Shown: in pieces, positions 55,187 to 63,269 of the stretch
How the letters are laid out: each line of letters starts with the position of its first letter
Position numbering within the stretch: position 1 is the first letter of the stretch
Origin: Alphaproteobacteria bacterium
GTDB lineage: Bacteria; Pseudomonadota; Alphaproteobacteria; Rhizobiales; Amorphaceae
Assembly (NCBI GenBank): GCA_030431335.1
Contig: JAUIJH010000010.1
Coordinates: 1-64,000 of the forward strand
DNA: 64,000 nucleotides
Direction of reading: 5' to 3'
Made by a program: the position numbers and the translations under genes
Notes under the pieces: model-generated
Database searches by the model: none
Told to the model about the DNA's origin: nothing
What the model saw: the letters and a program-made list of their open reading frames with translations, nothing else

Positions 55187-55735
55187 ATGGCGGAACCCAT
55201 CATCGAGGCGGCGGGGAATCCCATCCCCGCCGCTGAGGGCCTCCTCGAGCGGCTGTGTCGCCTTTTGTGCATGATCTCGATCGGGGTCATGATCGGCGTC
55301 GTCGGCGTCGAGATCGTGACGCGGGCGCTGTTCAACTATTCCTTCCAGCTCTCGGACGAGCTGGCCGGCTACATGTTGATCTGTCTCGCGTTCTTCAGCC
55401 TCTCGGTGACCCAGGCCAACGATGGCTTCCACCGCGTCGAGGTGCTGCAGGGCCTCTTGTCGCCGCGCCTGCAGATCGTGTCCCGCATCCTCTTCGATCT
55501 CGTGACGCTCGTCTTTGCCAGCGTCCTGATCTGGCTCTTCTACAAGCTGACCAATTCGTCCTTCCGCTTCGGCAGTACCGCCCCGACCCTGCTTGGGACG
55601 CCGCTGTGGATCCCGCAGACCGCGATGGTTCTCGGCATGGCCGCCTTCGTTGCGTCCATCGTGCGCACCACCGTCTGCAACATCGCCAGATTGCGCCATG
55701 GCCTGCCTCCGGCCGGCGGCGGGGAGGTGCACTGA
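55187..55735 (+). CDS. dctQ: TRAP transporter small permease (DctQ), system 3
   Basis: 182 residues with four hydrophobic segments and VGVEIVTRALFNYSFQLSDELAGYMLICLAFFSLSV, the usual DctQ block. Starts three bases after dctP and its stop shares a base with the dctM start (TGATG). Confidence 0.9.
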   Translation: MAEPIIEAAGNPIPAAEGLLERLCRLLCMISIGVMIGVVGVEIVTRALFNYSFQLSDELAGYMLICLAFFSLSVTQANDGFHRVEVLQGLLSPRLQIVSRILFDLVTLVFASVLIWLFYKLTNSSFRFGSTAPTLLGTPLWIPQTAMVLGMAAFVASIVRTTVCNIARLRHGLPPAGGGEVH

Positions 55736-57033
55736 TGGGCTCCGAGATCGACCTTCTCATCGTGCTGGGGACGTTCCTCGGCCTCCTTGCCATCGGCATG
55801 GCCGTCCCCATCGCGATCGGTATTCCCGGCCTCGTCTATCTCGTGCTGGAAGGCGGCTTCTCGTCGCTCAACAGCCTCGGCTTCATCGCCTGGGGCAGCA
55901 TGAACAGCTTCGCGCTGACGGCGGTGCCGCTGTTCATCCTGATGGCCGAAATCCTCGGCGTCAGCGGGCTCAGCGATCGCGTCTATACCGGCATGTCGAA
56001 GATCGTCGCGCCGCTGCCAGGCGGGCTGCTCCAGACCAACATCGCCGGCTGTGCGCTGTTCGCCGCCGTCAGCGGGTCCAGCGTGGCGACGGCCGCTTCG
56101 CTGGGGCGCGTGGCGCTGCCGCAGCTGATCGAGCGGCGCTATTCGCGCGCGCTGTCGGCCGGCTCCCTGGCCGCAGGCGGAACGCTCGGCATCCTCATTC
56201 CACCCAGCATCGCGCTGATCCTCTACGGCACCTTCACCCAGACGTCGGTTCCGCAGCTCTTCATGGCGGGGCTGATCCCGGGCCTCGTCCTGGCGGGCCT
56301 GTTCATGGCGTTTCTCGCCGCCGCCGCGATCCTGCGGCCGGCGACCGCGCCGCGCCAGGCGGGCGCGACCTCGCTGCGCAGCTTCGCCGGGGCGGTCTTG
56401 GAGGTGGCGCCGTTCCTGGTGCTGATCGGCGGCACCATGGGGTTCCTCTACGCGGGCCTCGTCACCACCACCGAGGCGGCGACGATCGGCTGCGTGCTGG
56501 CCGCGATCCTCGGCTTCGTCTTCGGCGATCTCACCTGGCGCAAGCTCTACACCGCCTTGAACATCACGATCACCTTTGTCGGCAACATCCTGTTCCTGGT
56601 GCTGGCGGCGTTCATCTTTTCGGCCGCGGTCAGCTTCTCGGGCATGACGGATGCGCTGAGCGCGTTCGTGGCCGGGCTCGACCTTTCGCGCTTCGAGTTC
56701 TTCCTTTGCGTCTTCGTGATCCTGACCGTGCTTGGGTGCCTGGTGGAGAGCCTCGGCATCATCGTCATCATGGTGCCCTTGCTGGCGCCGATGCTCGGCA
56801 CCTACGACATCAATCCGATCCTGTTCGGGATCGTGATCGTGCTGTTCGTCGAACTCGCCCAGATCACGCCGCCGATGGGGATCAACCTCTTCATCATTCA
56901 GAGCATCTGGGAGGGCAAGCTGAGCGAGGTGATCCGCGGGGTCGTGCCCTTCTGCGTGATCATCGTCCTCATGGCGTTCCTTCTGATCCTGTGGCCCGAC
57001 CTGGCGCTGTGGCTGCCGCGGCAGATGAACTAG
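55735..57033 (+). CDS. dctM: TRAP transporter large permease (DctM), system 3
   Basis: 432 residues, strongly hydrophobic. ALTAVPLFILMAEILGVSGLSDRVY, FAAVSGSSVATAASLGRVALPQL, LGILIPPSIALILYGTFTQTSVPQLFMAG and AQITPPMGINLFIIQ are the DctM blocks. The Na+-coupled channel for the system 3 substrate. Confidence 0.95.
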   Translation: MGSEIDLLIVLGTFLGLLAIGMAVPIAIGIPGLVYLVLEGGFSSLNSLGFIAWGSMNSFALTAVPLFILMAEILGVSGLSDRVYTGMSKIVAPLPGGLLQTNIAGCALFAAVSGSSVATAASLGRVALPQLIERRYSRALSAGSLAAGGTLGILIPPSIALILYGTFTQTSVPQLFMAGLIPGLVLAGLFMAFLAAAAILRPATAPRQAGATSLRSFAGAVLEVAPFLVLIGGTMGFLYAGLVTTTEAATIGCVLAAILGFVFGDLTWRKLYTALNITITFVGNILFLVLAAFIFSAAVSFSGMTDALSAFVAGLDLSRFEFFLCVFVILTVLGCLVESLGIIVIMVPLLAPMLGTYDINPILFGIVIVLFVELAQITPPMGINLFIIQSIWEGKLSEVIRGVVPFCVIIVLMAFLLILWPDLALWLPRQMN

Positions 57034-57044
57034 GGCGCACGGCG

Positions 57045-58772
57045 ATGGCGACCTCCAGCAAGCCAGCGGGCGGACGCCACGCGGACGATTGCACGTACCT
57101 CGTCATCGGCGGCGGTGCGGCCGGTGCGGTGCTGGCGAGCCGGCTGTCGGAGGATCCCGAGGCGTCGGTGGTGCTGCTGGAGGCGGGGAACAACATCCGC
57201 GCGGAAAACCCGCCGGCCGACGTGCGCAACCTCTTTCCGCTGTCGACCTTCAACCCGGCCTACGCCTGGCCCGGCCTCAAGGCGCATATGCGCGACGGCA
57301 CCGACGACCCGGTGCCGTTCCAGCAGGCGCGGGTGCTCGGCGGCGGCTCGACGGTCATGGGCATGTGGGCGCTGCGCGGCGTCCCCGAAGACTACGACGG
57401 GTGGCGGGCGGCCGGCGCCGACGGCTGGGGCTGGGACGATGTGCTGCCCTATTTCCGCAAGCTCGAGGCCGACAACGATTTCGGCGGACCGCTGCACGGT
57501 TCTGGTGGCCCGCTGCCGATCAGCCGGCAGGCGCGCGCCGATTGGTCGCCGCTCGCCCGCGCGATGGAGAATGCCGCGCATGAAGCCGGCTACGGCGACG
57601 TTGAGGACATGAATGCCGACTTCTCGGACGGCCACTGCGTCCTGCCGCTGTCGCGTTTCGCGAAGGCGCGGGCGTCGGCGGGCCTTTGCTATCTCGACGG
57701 CGCCGTGCGCGCGCGGGCGAACCTTCGCGTCGAGACCGGCGTGACGGTCGGCCGGCTCACGGGGGAGGGCCGGAACGTCAGCGGAGCGGAGGCGGTGCGG
57801 CGGGATGGCTCGCGGTTTCGCATCGCGGCGCGGGAGACCATCGTCACGGCGGGCGCGGTGATGACGCCGGCCCTGTTGATGCGCTCCGGGATCGGCCCCG
57901 GCGCGGCGCTCGCGGGCGCCGGCATCGACGTGCGGGCCGCTCTGCCGGGTGTCGGCCAGAACCTCCAGAACCATCCGCTTTTGCCCGTGACGGCCTTCCT
58001 CACCCGAGCGGGCCGCGATGCCGGTGTCGGCCGTCCGCCCGCCTCGACGTTTCTGCGCTGGAGCTCCGGCGTTCGGCAGACGAGCCGCGGTGACATGGGG
58101 CTCTACATTCGCAGCTACCTCACATGGCACGCGCTCGGCCGGCACATGGCCTTGATCGGGCCGGTGCTGATGCGGCCGATGGCCCGCGGGTCGGTGACGC
58201 TCGATGCCGCCGCGCCGGACGGGTATCCGGTCGTGCGGTTCAACGCGATGGGCGAGGCGGCGGACCTGGAGCGGATGGTCGACGGTGTGCGGCGGATGCT
58301 GAAGCTTGCCGAGACGCCCGCCGTCCGCCGCGTCTGCGGCCCGCCCTTCCTCCTGGTCGACGCGGCGCGGCTGGGGCGCTTCAACGCCCTGTCGCGCCGC
58401 AACGCGGTACGCGGCTTCGCGGCGTCGGCGCTTCTGTCGCTCTCGCCGCGGCTGGGGCGTGCCGCCATCGGCCGCCTGGCGCGCATGGTACCGCTGGCCC
58501 CGCTCCTCGGCGACGAGGTCGCGCTGCGCGAGCTGATCCTCGCCGAGATGAGCGTGACCAACCACGTGTCCGGGACGTGCCGCATGGGCCGGCCCGAGGA
58601 TCCGCTCGCGGTGGTGGACGCCGACGGCCGCGTGCACGGCCTGACCGGGCTGCGCGTTGCCGACGCATCGGTGATGCCGACCGTGCCGAGCGGCAACACG
58701 CACCTGCCCACCGTGATGGTGGCCGAGAAGATCGCCGATGCGATGCGGAGGCGGCATGGCCACGGAGGCTGA
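57045..58772 (+). CDS. GMC-family FAD oxidoreductase
   Basis: 575 residues. FAD motif YLVIGGGAAGAVLASRLSEDPEASVVLLEAG, the GMC signature VLGGGSTVMGMWALRGVPEDYDGW, and the second signature ETIVTAGAVMTPALLMRSGIGPG. The catalytic His region is VTNHVSGTCRMG and the C-terminal NTHLPTVMVAEKIADAM is typical. GMC enzymes oxidise alcohols (choline, polyols, sugars) to aldehydes or ketones. No signal peptide. Starts 11 bases after dctM, so it likely acts on the TRAP-3 substrate. SGNTHLPT has the usual Asn position but lacks the second His of some members. Confidence 0.9.
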   Translation: MATSSKPAGGRHADDCTYLVIGGGAAGAVLASRLSEDPEASVVLLEAGNNIRAENPPADVRNLFPLSTFNPAYAWPGLKAHMRDGTDDPVPFQQARVLGGGSTVMGMWALRGVPEDYDGWRAAGADGWGWDDVLPYFRKLEADNDFGGPLHGSGGPLPISRQARADWSPLARAMENAAHEAGYGDVEDMNADFSDGHCVLPLSRFAKARASAGLCYLDGAVRARANLRVETGVTVGRLTGEGRNVSGAEAVRRDGSRFRIAARETIVTAGAVMTPALLMRSGIGPGAALAGAGIDVRAALPGVGQNLQNHPLLPVTAFLTRAGRDAGVGRPPASTFLRWSSGVRQTSRGDMGLYIRSYLTWHALGRHMALIGPVLMRPMARGSVTLDAAAPDGYPVVRFNAMGEAADLERMVDGVRRMLKLAETPAVRRVCGPPFLLVDAARLGRFNALSRRNAVRGFAASALLSLSPRLGRAAIGRLARMVPLAPLLGDEVALRELILAEMSVTNHVSGTCRMGRPEDPLAVVDADGRVHGLTGLRVADASVMPTVPSGNTHLPTVMVAEKIADAMRRRHGHGG

Positions 58773-59730
58773 ACCGGCGGAGGCCGCCAGCGAGCGTTCC
58801 GCGCTGATCATGCTGTGGATCGTGCCGGCGCTGTTCGCCACCAACAACGTCGCCGCGCGGCTCGCCGACGGGACGGTGTCGCCCGTCGCGCTCGCCTTCT
58901 GGCGCTGGGCCGTCACCGTGGCGGTTCTGCTGCCGATGGTCGGCGGCCAACTGGTGCGCCACGCCGACATCCTGCGCGCCGAATGGCCCCGCCTCCTGGT
59001 CCTCGGCGCGCTCGGGATGGCGGTCGCGAGCCTTGCGACCTATGTCGGCGCGCTCAGCACCTCGGCGGGCAACATCGGGCTCATCTACGCCTCGACGCCG
59101 GGGCTGATCCTTCTCCTCGACCGCTGCGTCACCGGCGTCAGGCTCGCCAGGGTGCAGATCTTCGGCATGATCGCCTGCGTCAGCGGGATGGTGTTCATCG
59201 TCGTGCGCGGCGATCTGGGCGCGTTCCTGTCGGTGGATGTCTCGCGGGGCGATTTGTGGGCGGCGGCGGGCGCCTTCGGCTGGGCGTCCTACTCCGTCCT
59301 CTTGAAGCACTGGCGCTCCGGGCTGACGCTGATGGAGCGGGCCGCGATGACGGGCTTCGCCGGCGCGCTCGTCATCCTGCCGCTCTATGTGGGGGAGGCG
59401 GCCTATTTCAGCCCGCCGCCGCTGTCGCTCGCGGCGGTGGCCCTCATCCTCGCGGTGGGCATCCTGTCGGGCGTGCTGGTGATCGTGCTGCACGCCAAGA
59501 TCACGGCGGTGCTGGGGCCGCGCCGGGCGGTCGCGCTCCTCTACCTCATCCCGCTCTACAACCTCTTCCTCGCGTGGCTTGTCCTCGGCGAGCCGCTGCA
59601 CCGCTTCCAGGCGGTCGGCGGCGCCATCATCCTGTTCGGGATCTGGTTCGCCGGCCGGGCCGCCCCGCCGCCTTCACGCCCCGTCGCGCCATCCGCAGCC
59701 ACGGGCCAACTCCATCGATCTAAGTCTTAG
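58756..59730 (+). CDS. EamA/DMT-family membrane transporter
   Basis: 324 residues with about ten hydrophobic segments and two repeated halves, the EamA layout (IVPALFATNNVAARLADGTVSPVALAFWRW in the first; GAFGWASYSVLLKHW in the second). Usually exporters of metabolites or amino acids. The ATG at 58756 has GGAGG four bases upstream and overlaps the GMC gene by 17 bases; an ATG at 58738 lies inside the GMC frame without such a site. Last gene of the TRAP-3 unit. Confidence 0.88.
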   Translation: MATEAEPAEAASERSALIMLWIVPALFATNNVAARLADGTVSPVALAFWRWAVTVAVLLPMVGGQLVRHADILRAEWPRLLVLGALGMAVASLATYVGALSTSAGNIGLIYASTPGLILLLDRCVTGVRLARVQIFGMIACVSGMVFIVVRGDLGAFLSVDVSRGDLWAAAGAFGWASYSVLLKHWRSGLTLMERAAMTGFAGALVILPLYVGEAAYFSPPPLSLAAVALILAVGILSGVLVIVLHAKITAVLGPRRAVALLYLIPLYNLFLAWLVLGEPLHRFQAVGGAIILFGIWFAGRAAPPPSRPVAPSAATGQLHRSKS

Positions 59731-59738
59731 GGTCATGC

Positions 59739-59750
59739 ATGATGCACAAT
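59739..59750. promoter_or_regulatory. Third operator-like copy, before the dehydratase operon
   Basis: ATGATGCACAAT resembles ATCGTGCACGAT. With flanks, GTCATGCATGATGCACAAT matches GTCATACATCGTGCACGAT at 54134-54152 in 15 of 19 positions. A possible -10 (GATACT, 59751-59756) follows directly, and the gene's ribosome site lies about 15 bases further. Suggests that one regulator controls TRAP-3 and this operon. Confidence 0.65.
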
Positions 59751-59787
59751 GATACTGCGATATTTCTCCTTCGAGGGACCGCCGCGA

Positions 59788-60711
59788 ATGGCCGCTGAGC
59801 CGTCGACCGCGCGGCTCACGGATGCGCTGCGCTCGGGGTTGATGTCGTTTCCGCTGAGCGATTTCGCTCCCGGCGGCGAGCTCGACATCGACGGCTTCCG
59901 CGCGCGCCTCGAGTGGCTCAGCCCCTATGGTGCCTCGGCCGTCTTCATCGCGGGCGGGGCGGGCGAGTTCTTCTCGCTCACCGCCGACGAATACGCCGCG
60001 CTGATCGCCGCCTCGGTCGCCGCGAAGCTGCCGGCGCCGGTGATCGCCACGGCCGGCTTCGGCACCAAGATGGCCATCGACTACGTCAGGCAGGCCGAGC
60101 GGCTCGGCGCCGACGGGATCCTGCTGCTGCCGCCCTATCTGACCGAATCGTCGCAGGCGGGGATCAAGGCGCACATCCGCGCGGTGTGCGAGGCGACCCG
60201 GCTCGGCGTCATCATCTACAACCGCGCCAATGGCCGGCTGCGCGTCGAAACGCTCGAAGAGCTGGTCGACACGTGCCCCAACCTGGTCGGCTTCAAGGAT
60301 GGCGTCGGCGACATCGAGGAAATGCTGCGCGTCACCGCCCGGCTGGGCGAGCGGCTCGTGTGCATCAACGGCATGCCCACGGCCGAGGTCTATGCCCAGG
60401 CCTATACCGGCATGGGGATCCCGTCTTATTCCTCGGCGATCTTCAACTTCATTCCCAAGAGCGCGATGGCCTTCCAGCGCGCGGTGGCCTCCGGCGACCG
60501 GCAGTGGATCGCCGGTTTCATCCGCGACTTCCTCGACCCCTATTGCCGCCTGCGGGCGCGTCAGCCGGGCTACGCGGTCAGCATCGTGAAGGCGGGGGCC
60601 GCGCTCGTGGGCCGCAGCGCCGGGCCGGTGCGCCCACCGCTGTCGGACCTGACGGCCGAGGAAATGACGATGCTTGAATCCCTCATCGCCCCGCTCGGGC
60701 CACAAGACTGA
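59788..60711 (+). CDS. kdgD: 5-dehydro-4-deoxyglucarate dehydratase-like (DHDPS superfamily)
   Basis: 307 residues, the usual length. LRSGLMSFPLSDFAPGGELDIDGFRARLEWLSPYGASAVFIAGGAGEFFSLTADEY closely follows the KdgD pattern. The Schiff-base Lys is in NLVGFKDGVGD and the catalytic Tyr in GVIIYNRANG. KdgD converts 5-dehydro-4-deoxyglucarate to 2-oxoglutarate semialdehyde in glucarate/galactarate breakdown. ATG at 59788 chosen: GAGGGA lies nine bases upstream; the ATG at 59749 falls in the promoter/operator region. First gene of a five-gene operon. The neighbours do not complete the known glucarate route, so the real substrate may differ. Confidence 0.85.
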   Translation: MAAEPSTARLTDALRSGLMSFPLSDFAPGGELDIDGFRARLEWLSPYGASAVFIAGGAGEFFSLTADEYAALIAASVAAKLPAPVIATAGFGTKMAIDYVRQAERLGADGILLLPPYLTESSQAGIKAHIRAVCEATRLGVIIYNRANGRLRVETLEELVDTCPNLVGFKDGVGDIEEMLRVTARLGERLVCINGMPTAEVYAQAYTGMGIPSYSSAIFNFIPKSAMAFQRAVASGDRQWIAGFIRDFLDPYCRLRARQPGYAVSIVKAGAALVGRSAGPVRPPLSDLTAEEMTMLESLIAPLGPQD

Positions 60712-60740
60712 CGCTCAGCGCCGAAACGAGAGAGCGAACT

Positions 60741-61565
60741 ATGACCGATCCAAAGATCCTGACCTACTCGAGCAGTGCATCGGCTGGAGAGGAGTGCCGC
60801 GGGCAAGTGCTCGTGTCGGGCTCCTACGGGGGCGAGTACAACGCTTGGCACGCGGCCAAATGGGGCATCCGCGGCGTGGTGCTGAACGATGCCGGCGTGG
60901 GCAAGGACGATGCGGGCATCAACGGCTTGCCCTACCTCGACACCATCGAACTGCCGGCGGCGACGGCCGATGCGCAGACGTGCCACATCGCCGATGCGGA
61001 GCATATGCTGGCCCACGGCACGGTCAGCCACGTCAACCGCACCGCGGCGGCGCTCGGCTGCGCGAAAGGCCAGACGGTGCGCGAATGCGCCGAGGCCATG
61101 CTCGCCGCCCCCGTCATCACGGCGACGCCGCCGCCCATCAGCGGCGGCAAGCGCTACACGGTGCTGGAGCGGCCCGGCGAGCCGAAGGTCATCTGTCTCG
61201 ACGCCGCGCCGATGCTGGAGGCGGCCGACGCCGGCACGATCGCGGTCACGGGCTCGCACGCGGCGATGTTCCGCGGCAAGCCGGACGGCCTCATCGCGCC
61301 GGACCTCGTGGCCGTGTTCTTCAGCGACGCCGGGGTGGGCCTCGACGGGGCCGGCATCCGCCGCCTTGCCCATCTCGACGAACGCGGCATGATCGCCGGC
61401 ACCGCGGCCGCCGCGAGCGCGCCGATCGGCAACGCCCGGGCGATCTACGCGGACGGGATCCTGTCGCACTTCAACCGGGCTGCCGAGGCCGCAGGCGCGA
61501 AGGTCGGCATGAAGGTGCGGGACTTCATCGAGATCCTCTTGGAGGCAGCGCGCACCGGCCGCTAG
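60741..61565 (+). CDS. Uncharacterised protein with two internal repeats (DAGVG/SHxNR)
   Basis: 274 residues that I cannot place in a named family. It is an internal duplication: GS at residues 27-28 and 171-172, DAGVG at 50-54 and 196-200, AGI at 58-60 and 204-206, SH-x-NR at 96-100 and 242-246, each separated by 144-146 residues. The linker holds TATPPPISGGKRYTV. There is no signal peptide or membrane segment. Conserved Asp, Ser, His, Asn and Arg in both halves suggest a binding or catalytic site formed per repeat or across a pseudo-dimer. It lies 29 bases after the dehydratase and 19 bases before the FMN oxidase, so it shares their pathway. Confidence 0.8.
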   Translation: MTDPKILTYSSSASAGEECRGQVLVSGSYGGEYNAWHAAKWGIRGVVLNDAGVGKDDAGINGLPYLDTIELPAATADAQTCHIADAEHMLAHGTVSHVNRTAAALGCAKGQTVRECAEAMLAAPVITATPPPISGGKRYTVLERPGEPKVICLDAAPMLEAADAGTIAVTGSHAAMFRGKPDGLIAPDLVAVFFSDAGVGLDGAGIRRLAHLDERGMIAGTAAAASAPIGNARAIYADGILSHFNRAAEAAGAKVGMKVRDFIEILLEAARTGR

Positions 61566-61584
61566 CCGGCGCGCGGACGCGGGA

Positions 61585-62817
61585 ATGGCCATGACGCAAC
61601 TCGCCAAGGCGCTCAGCATCGGTGACCTCAGGCAGCTCGCGCGGCGCCGGCTGCCGCGCATCCTGTTCGAGCTGATCGAATCGGGTGTCGAGGACGAGCA
61701 TGGCCTCGACCGCAACCTGGCGGCGTTCCGGCGCTACTGCCTGTTGCCGCGCTATCTCACCGAGATCGAGACGCGGGACCAGACCACCGAGCTGTTCGGC
61801 CGCCGCTACCAGAGCCCGTTCGGGATCGGCCCCACGGGGTTCGCGGCACTGCTGCGCCATGGCGCGGAGCAGCAACTCGCGGGTGCGGCCGTGGCGGCGG
61901 ACATCCCCTGCATCGTGTCGGGAGCGGCGGCTGCGCCGATCGAGGAGCTCGCGGCGATCGCGCCCGCGAACCTCTGGTACCACCTTTATCCGGCGAAGGA
62001 CGCGGCGATCACCGCGGCGATCCTCGACCGCGTCGAGGCGGCGGGGGTTTCGACGCTGGTTCTCACCGTCGACAACCCGGTCTATCCCAAGCGCGAGCGC
62101 GATACCCGCAACGGGTTCTCGCTGCCGCTGCGGCTCAGCCTGGCGACGATGCTGGAGGCGGCGACCCACGTCGGCTGGCTCACCGAATATTTGCGGCAAG
62201 GCGGCATGCCGCGCATGGACACGTGGGCGCCCTTTGCGCCGGCCGGGGCCGACGCGGGCGAGATCGCCGCGTTCTTCCGCTCGCAGAGCCCGTCGATCCA
62301 GACTTGGCGCAGTGTCGAGGCCCTCCGGCGGCGTTGGCCGGGGCGGTTCGTCCTCAAGGGCCTGCAGCATCCGGACGACGCGAACCGGGCCGTGGAGGCG
62401 GGCATCGACGGCATCATCGTTTCCAACCACGGCGCCAAATCGTTCGACCCGCTGCCGAGCCCGCTCGACACGCTGCCGGCGGTTAAGGCGGCCGTCGGCG
62501 GGCGGGTACCGGTGATGCTCGACAGCGGCATCCGCCGCGGCGCCGATATCCTGATTGCCCGCAGCCTCGGGGCGGATTTCTGTTTCGTCGGCCGGGCGAC
62601 GCTCTACGGCGTGGTCGCGGGAGCGCGGGCGGGCGCCGACCGGGCCATCGAGATCCTGCGCGAGGAGGTCGACAAGGGCCTCGCCCTCATCGGCTGCCCC
62701 AGCGTCAACGACCTGCACGAAGGCTACCTGATGCGCCAGGACACGCCGCTGCCGCGCGCCCCGGCGGCCAGCCTCGCCGACAGCCGCCGCCAGAACGAAC
62801 GAGGAGGGATGACATGA
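61585..62817 (+). CDS. FMN-dependent alpha-hydroxy-acid oxidase-like protein with altered substrate residues
   Basis: 410 residues of the lactate dehydrogenase (LldD)/glycolate oxidase family. The FMN-site Lys258 (VLKGL), the catalytic His282 (VSNHGAKSFD), Asp163 and Arg170 (TVDNPVYPKRERD) and Tyr135 are present. Two residues that normally hold the substrate carboxylate are changed: Lys285 replaces the Arg of SNHGxR, and Leu30 stands where Tyr is usual (FELIESG against FDYIDGG). Either the substrate differs or the carboxylate is bound another way. The stop overlaps the GlcG-like start (ATGA). Met at codon 3 is an alternative start. Confidence 0.88.
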   Translation: MAMTQLAKALSIGDLRQLARRRLPRILFELIESGVEDEHGLDRNLAAFRRYCLLPRYLTEIETRDQTTELFGRRYQSPFGIGPTGFAALLRHGAEQQLAGAAVAADIPCIVSGAAAAPIEELAAIAPANLWYHLYPAKDAAITAAILDRVEAAGVSTLVLTVDNPVYPKRERDTRNGFSLPLRLSLATMLEAATHVGWLTEYLRQGGMPRMDTWAPFAPAGADAGEIAAFFRSQSPSIQTWRSVEALRRRWPGRFVLKGLQHPDDANRAVEAGIDGIIVSNHGAKSFDPLPSPLDTLPAVKAAVGGRVPVMLDSGIRRGADILIARSLGADFCFVGRATLYGVVAGARAGADRAIEILREEVDKGLALIGCPSVNDLHEGYLMRQDTPLPRAPAASLADSRRQNERGGMT

Positions 62818-63269
62818 GCGATATCGCGAGCAACGCGGGAGGGAGCACGCTGCCGCTGCGCCCGGTGCTGACGCTGGAGGTGGCACGGCGGATGGTCTCG
62901 GCGGCCGAGGCGAAGGCGCGCCAGGACGGGCTCGCGGTCTCCATCGCCGTGGTCGATCAGGGCGGGCACCTCGTTGAATTCTCGCGCATGGACGGCCTCC
63001 ACATCGGCACCATCGACGTGGCGACCGCCAAGGCGCGTGCCGCCGCGCTCTTCAAGAAGCCGACGACGGTATTCGCGGAGGCGCTCGAAGCGGGCGCCAC
63101 GGGGCTGATGGCGCTGCCGGGCATGCTGCCGATGCCGGGCGGGGTGCCGGTGTTCTGCGACGGGTTGCTGGTCGGTGCGGTCGGCATCAGCGGGGCGGCG
63201 CCGCAACAGGACGCCGAGATGGCCGGCATCGCCGCCGCCGTCGTGCCAACCAAGGGAGAGACGAGATGA
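62814..63269 (+). CDS. GlcG/HbpS-family protein
   Basis: 151 residues. VLTLEVARRMVSAAEAKARQDGLAVSIAVVDQGGHLVEFSRMDG is the typical GlcG start, followed by ATAKARAAALFKKPT and GGVPVFCDGLLVGAVGISGAAPQQDAEMAGIA. The family is linked to glycolate, propanediol and haem-related loci; its biochemical role is poorly known. Coupled by ATGA overlaps on both sides to the FMN oxidase and the dehydrogenase, as GlcG genes often are with hydroxy-acid oxidases. Confidence 0.85.
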   Translation: MSDIASNAGGSTLPLRPVLTLEVARRMVSAAEAKARQDGLAVSIAVVDQGGHLVEFSRMDGLHIGTIDVATAKARAAALFKKPTTVFAEALEAGATGLMALPGMLPMPGGVPVFCDGLLVGAVGISGAAPQQDAEMAGIAAAVVPTKGETR

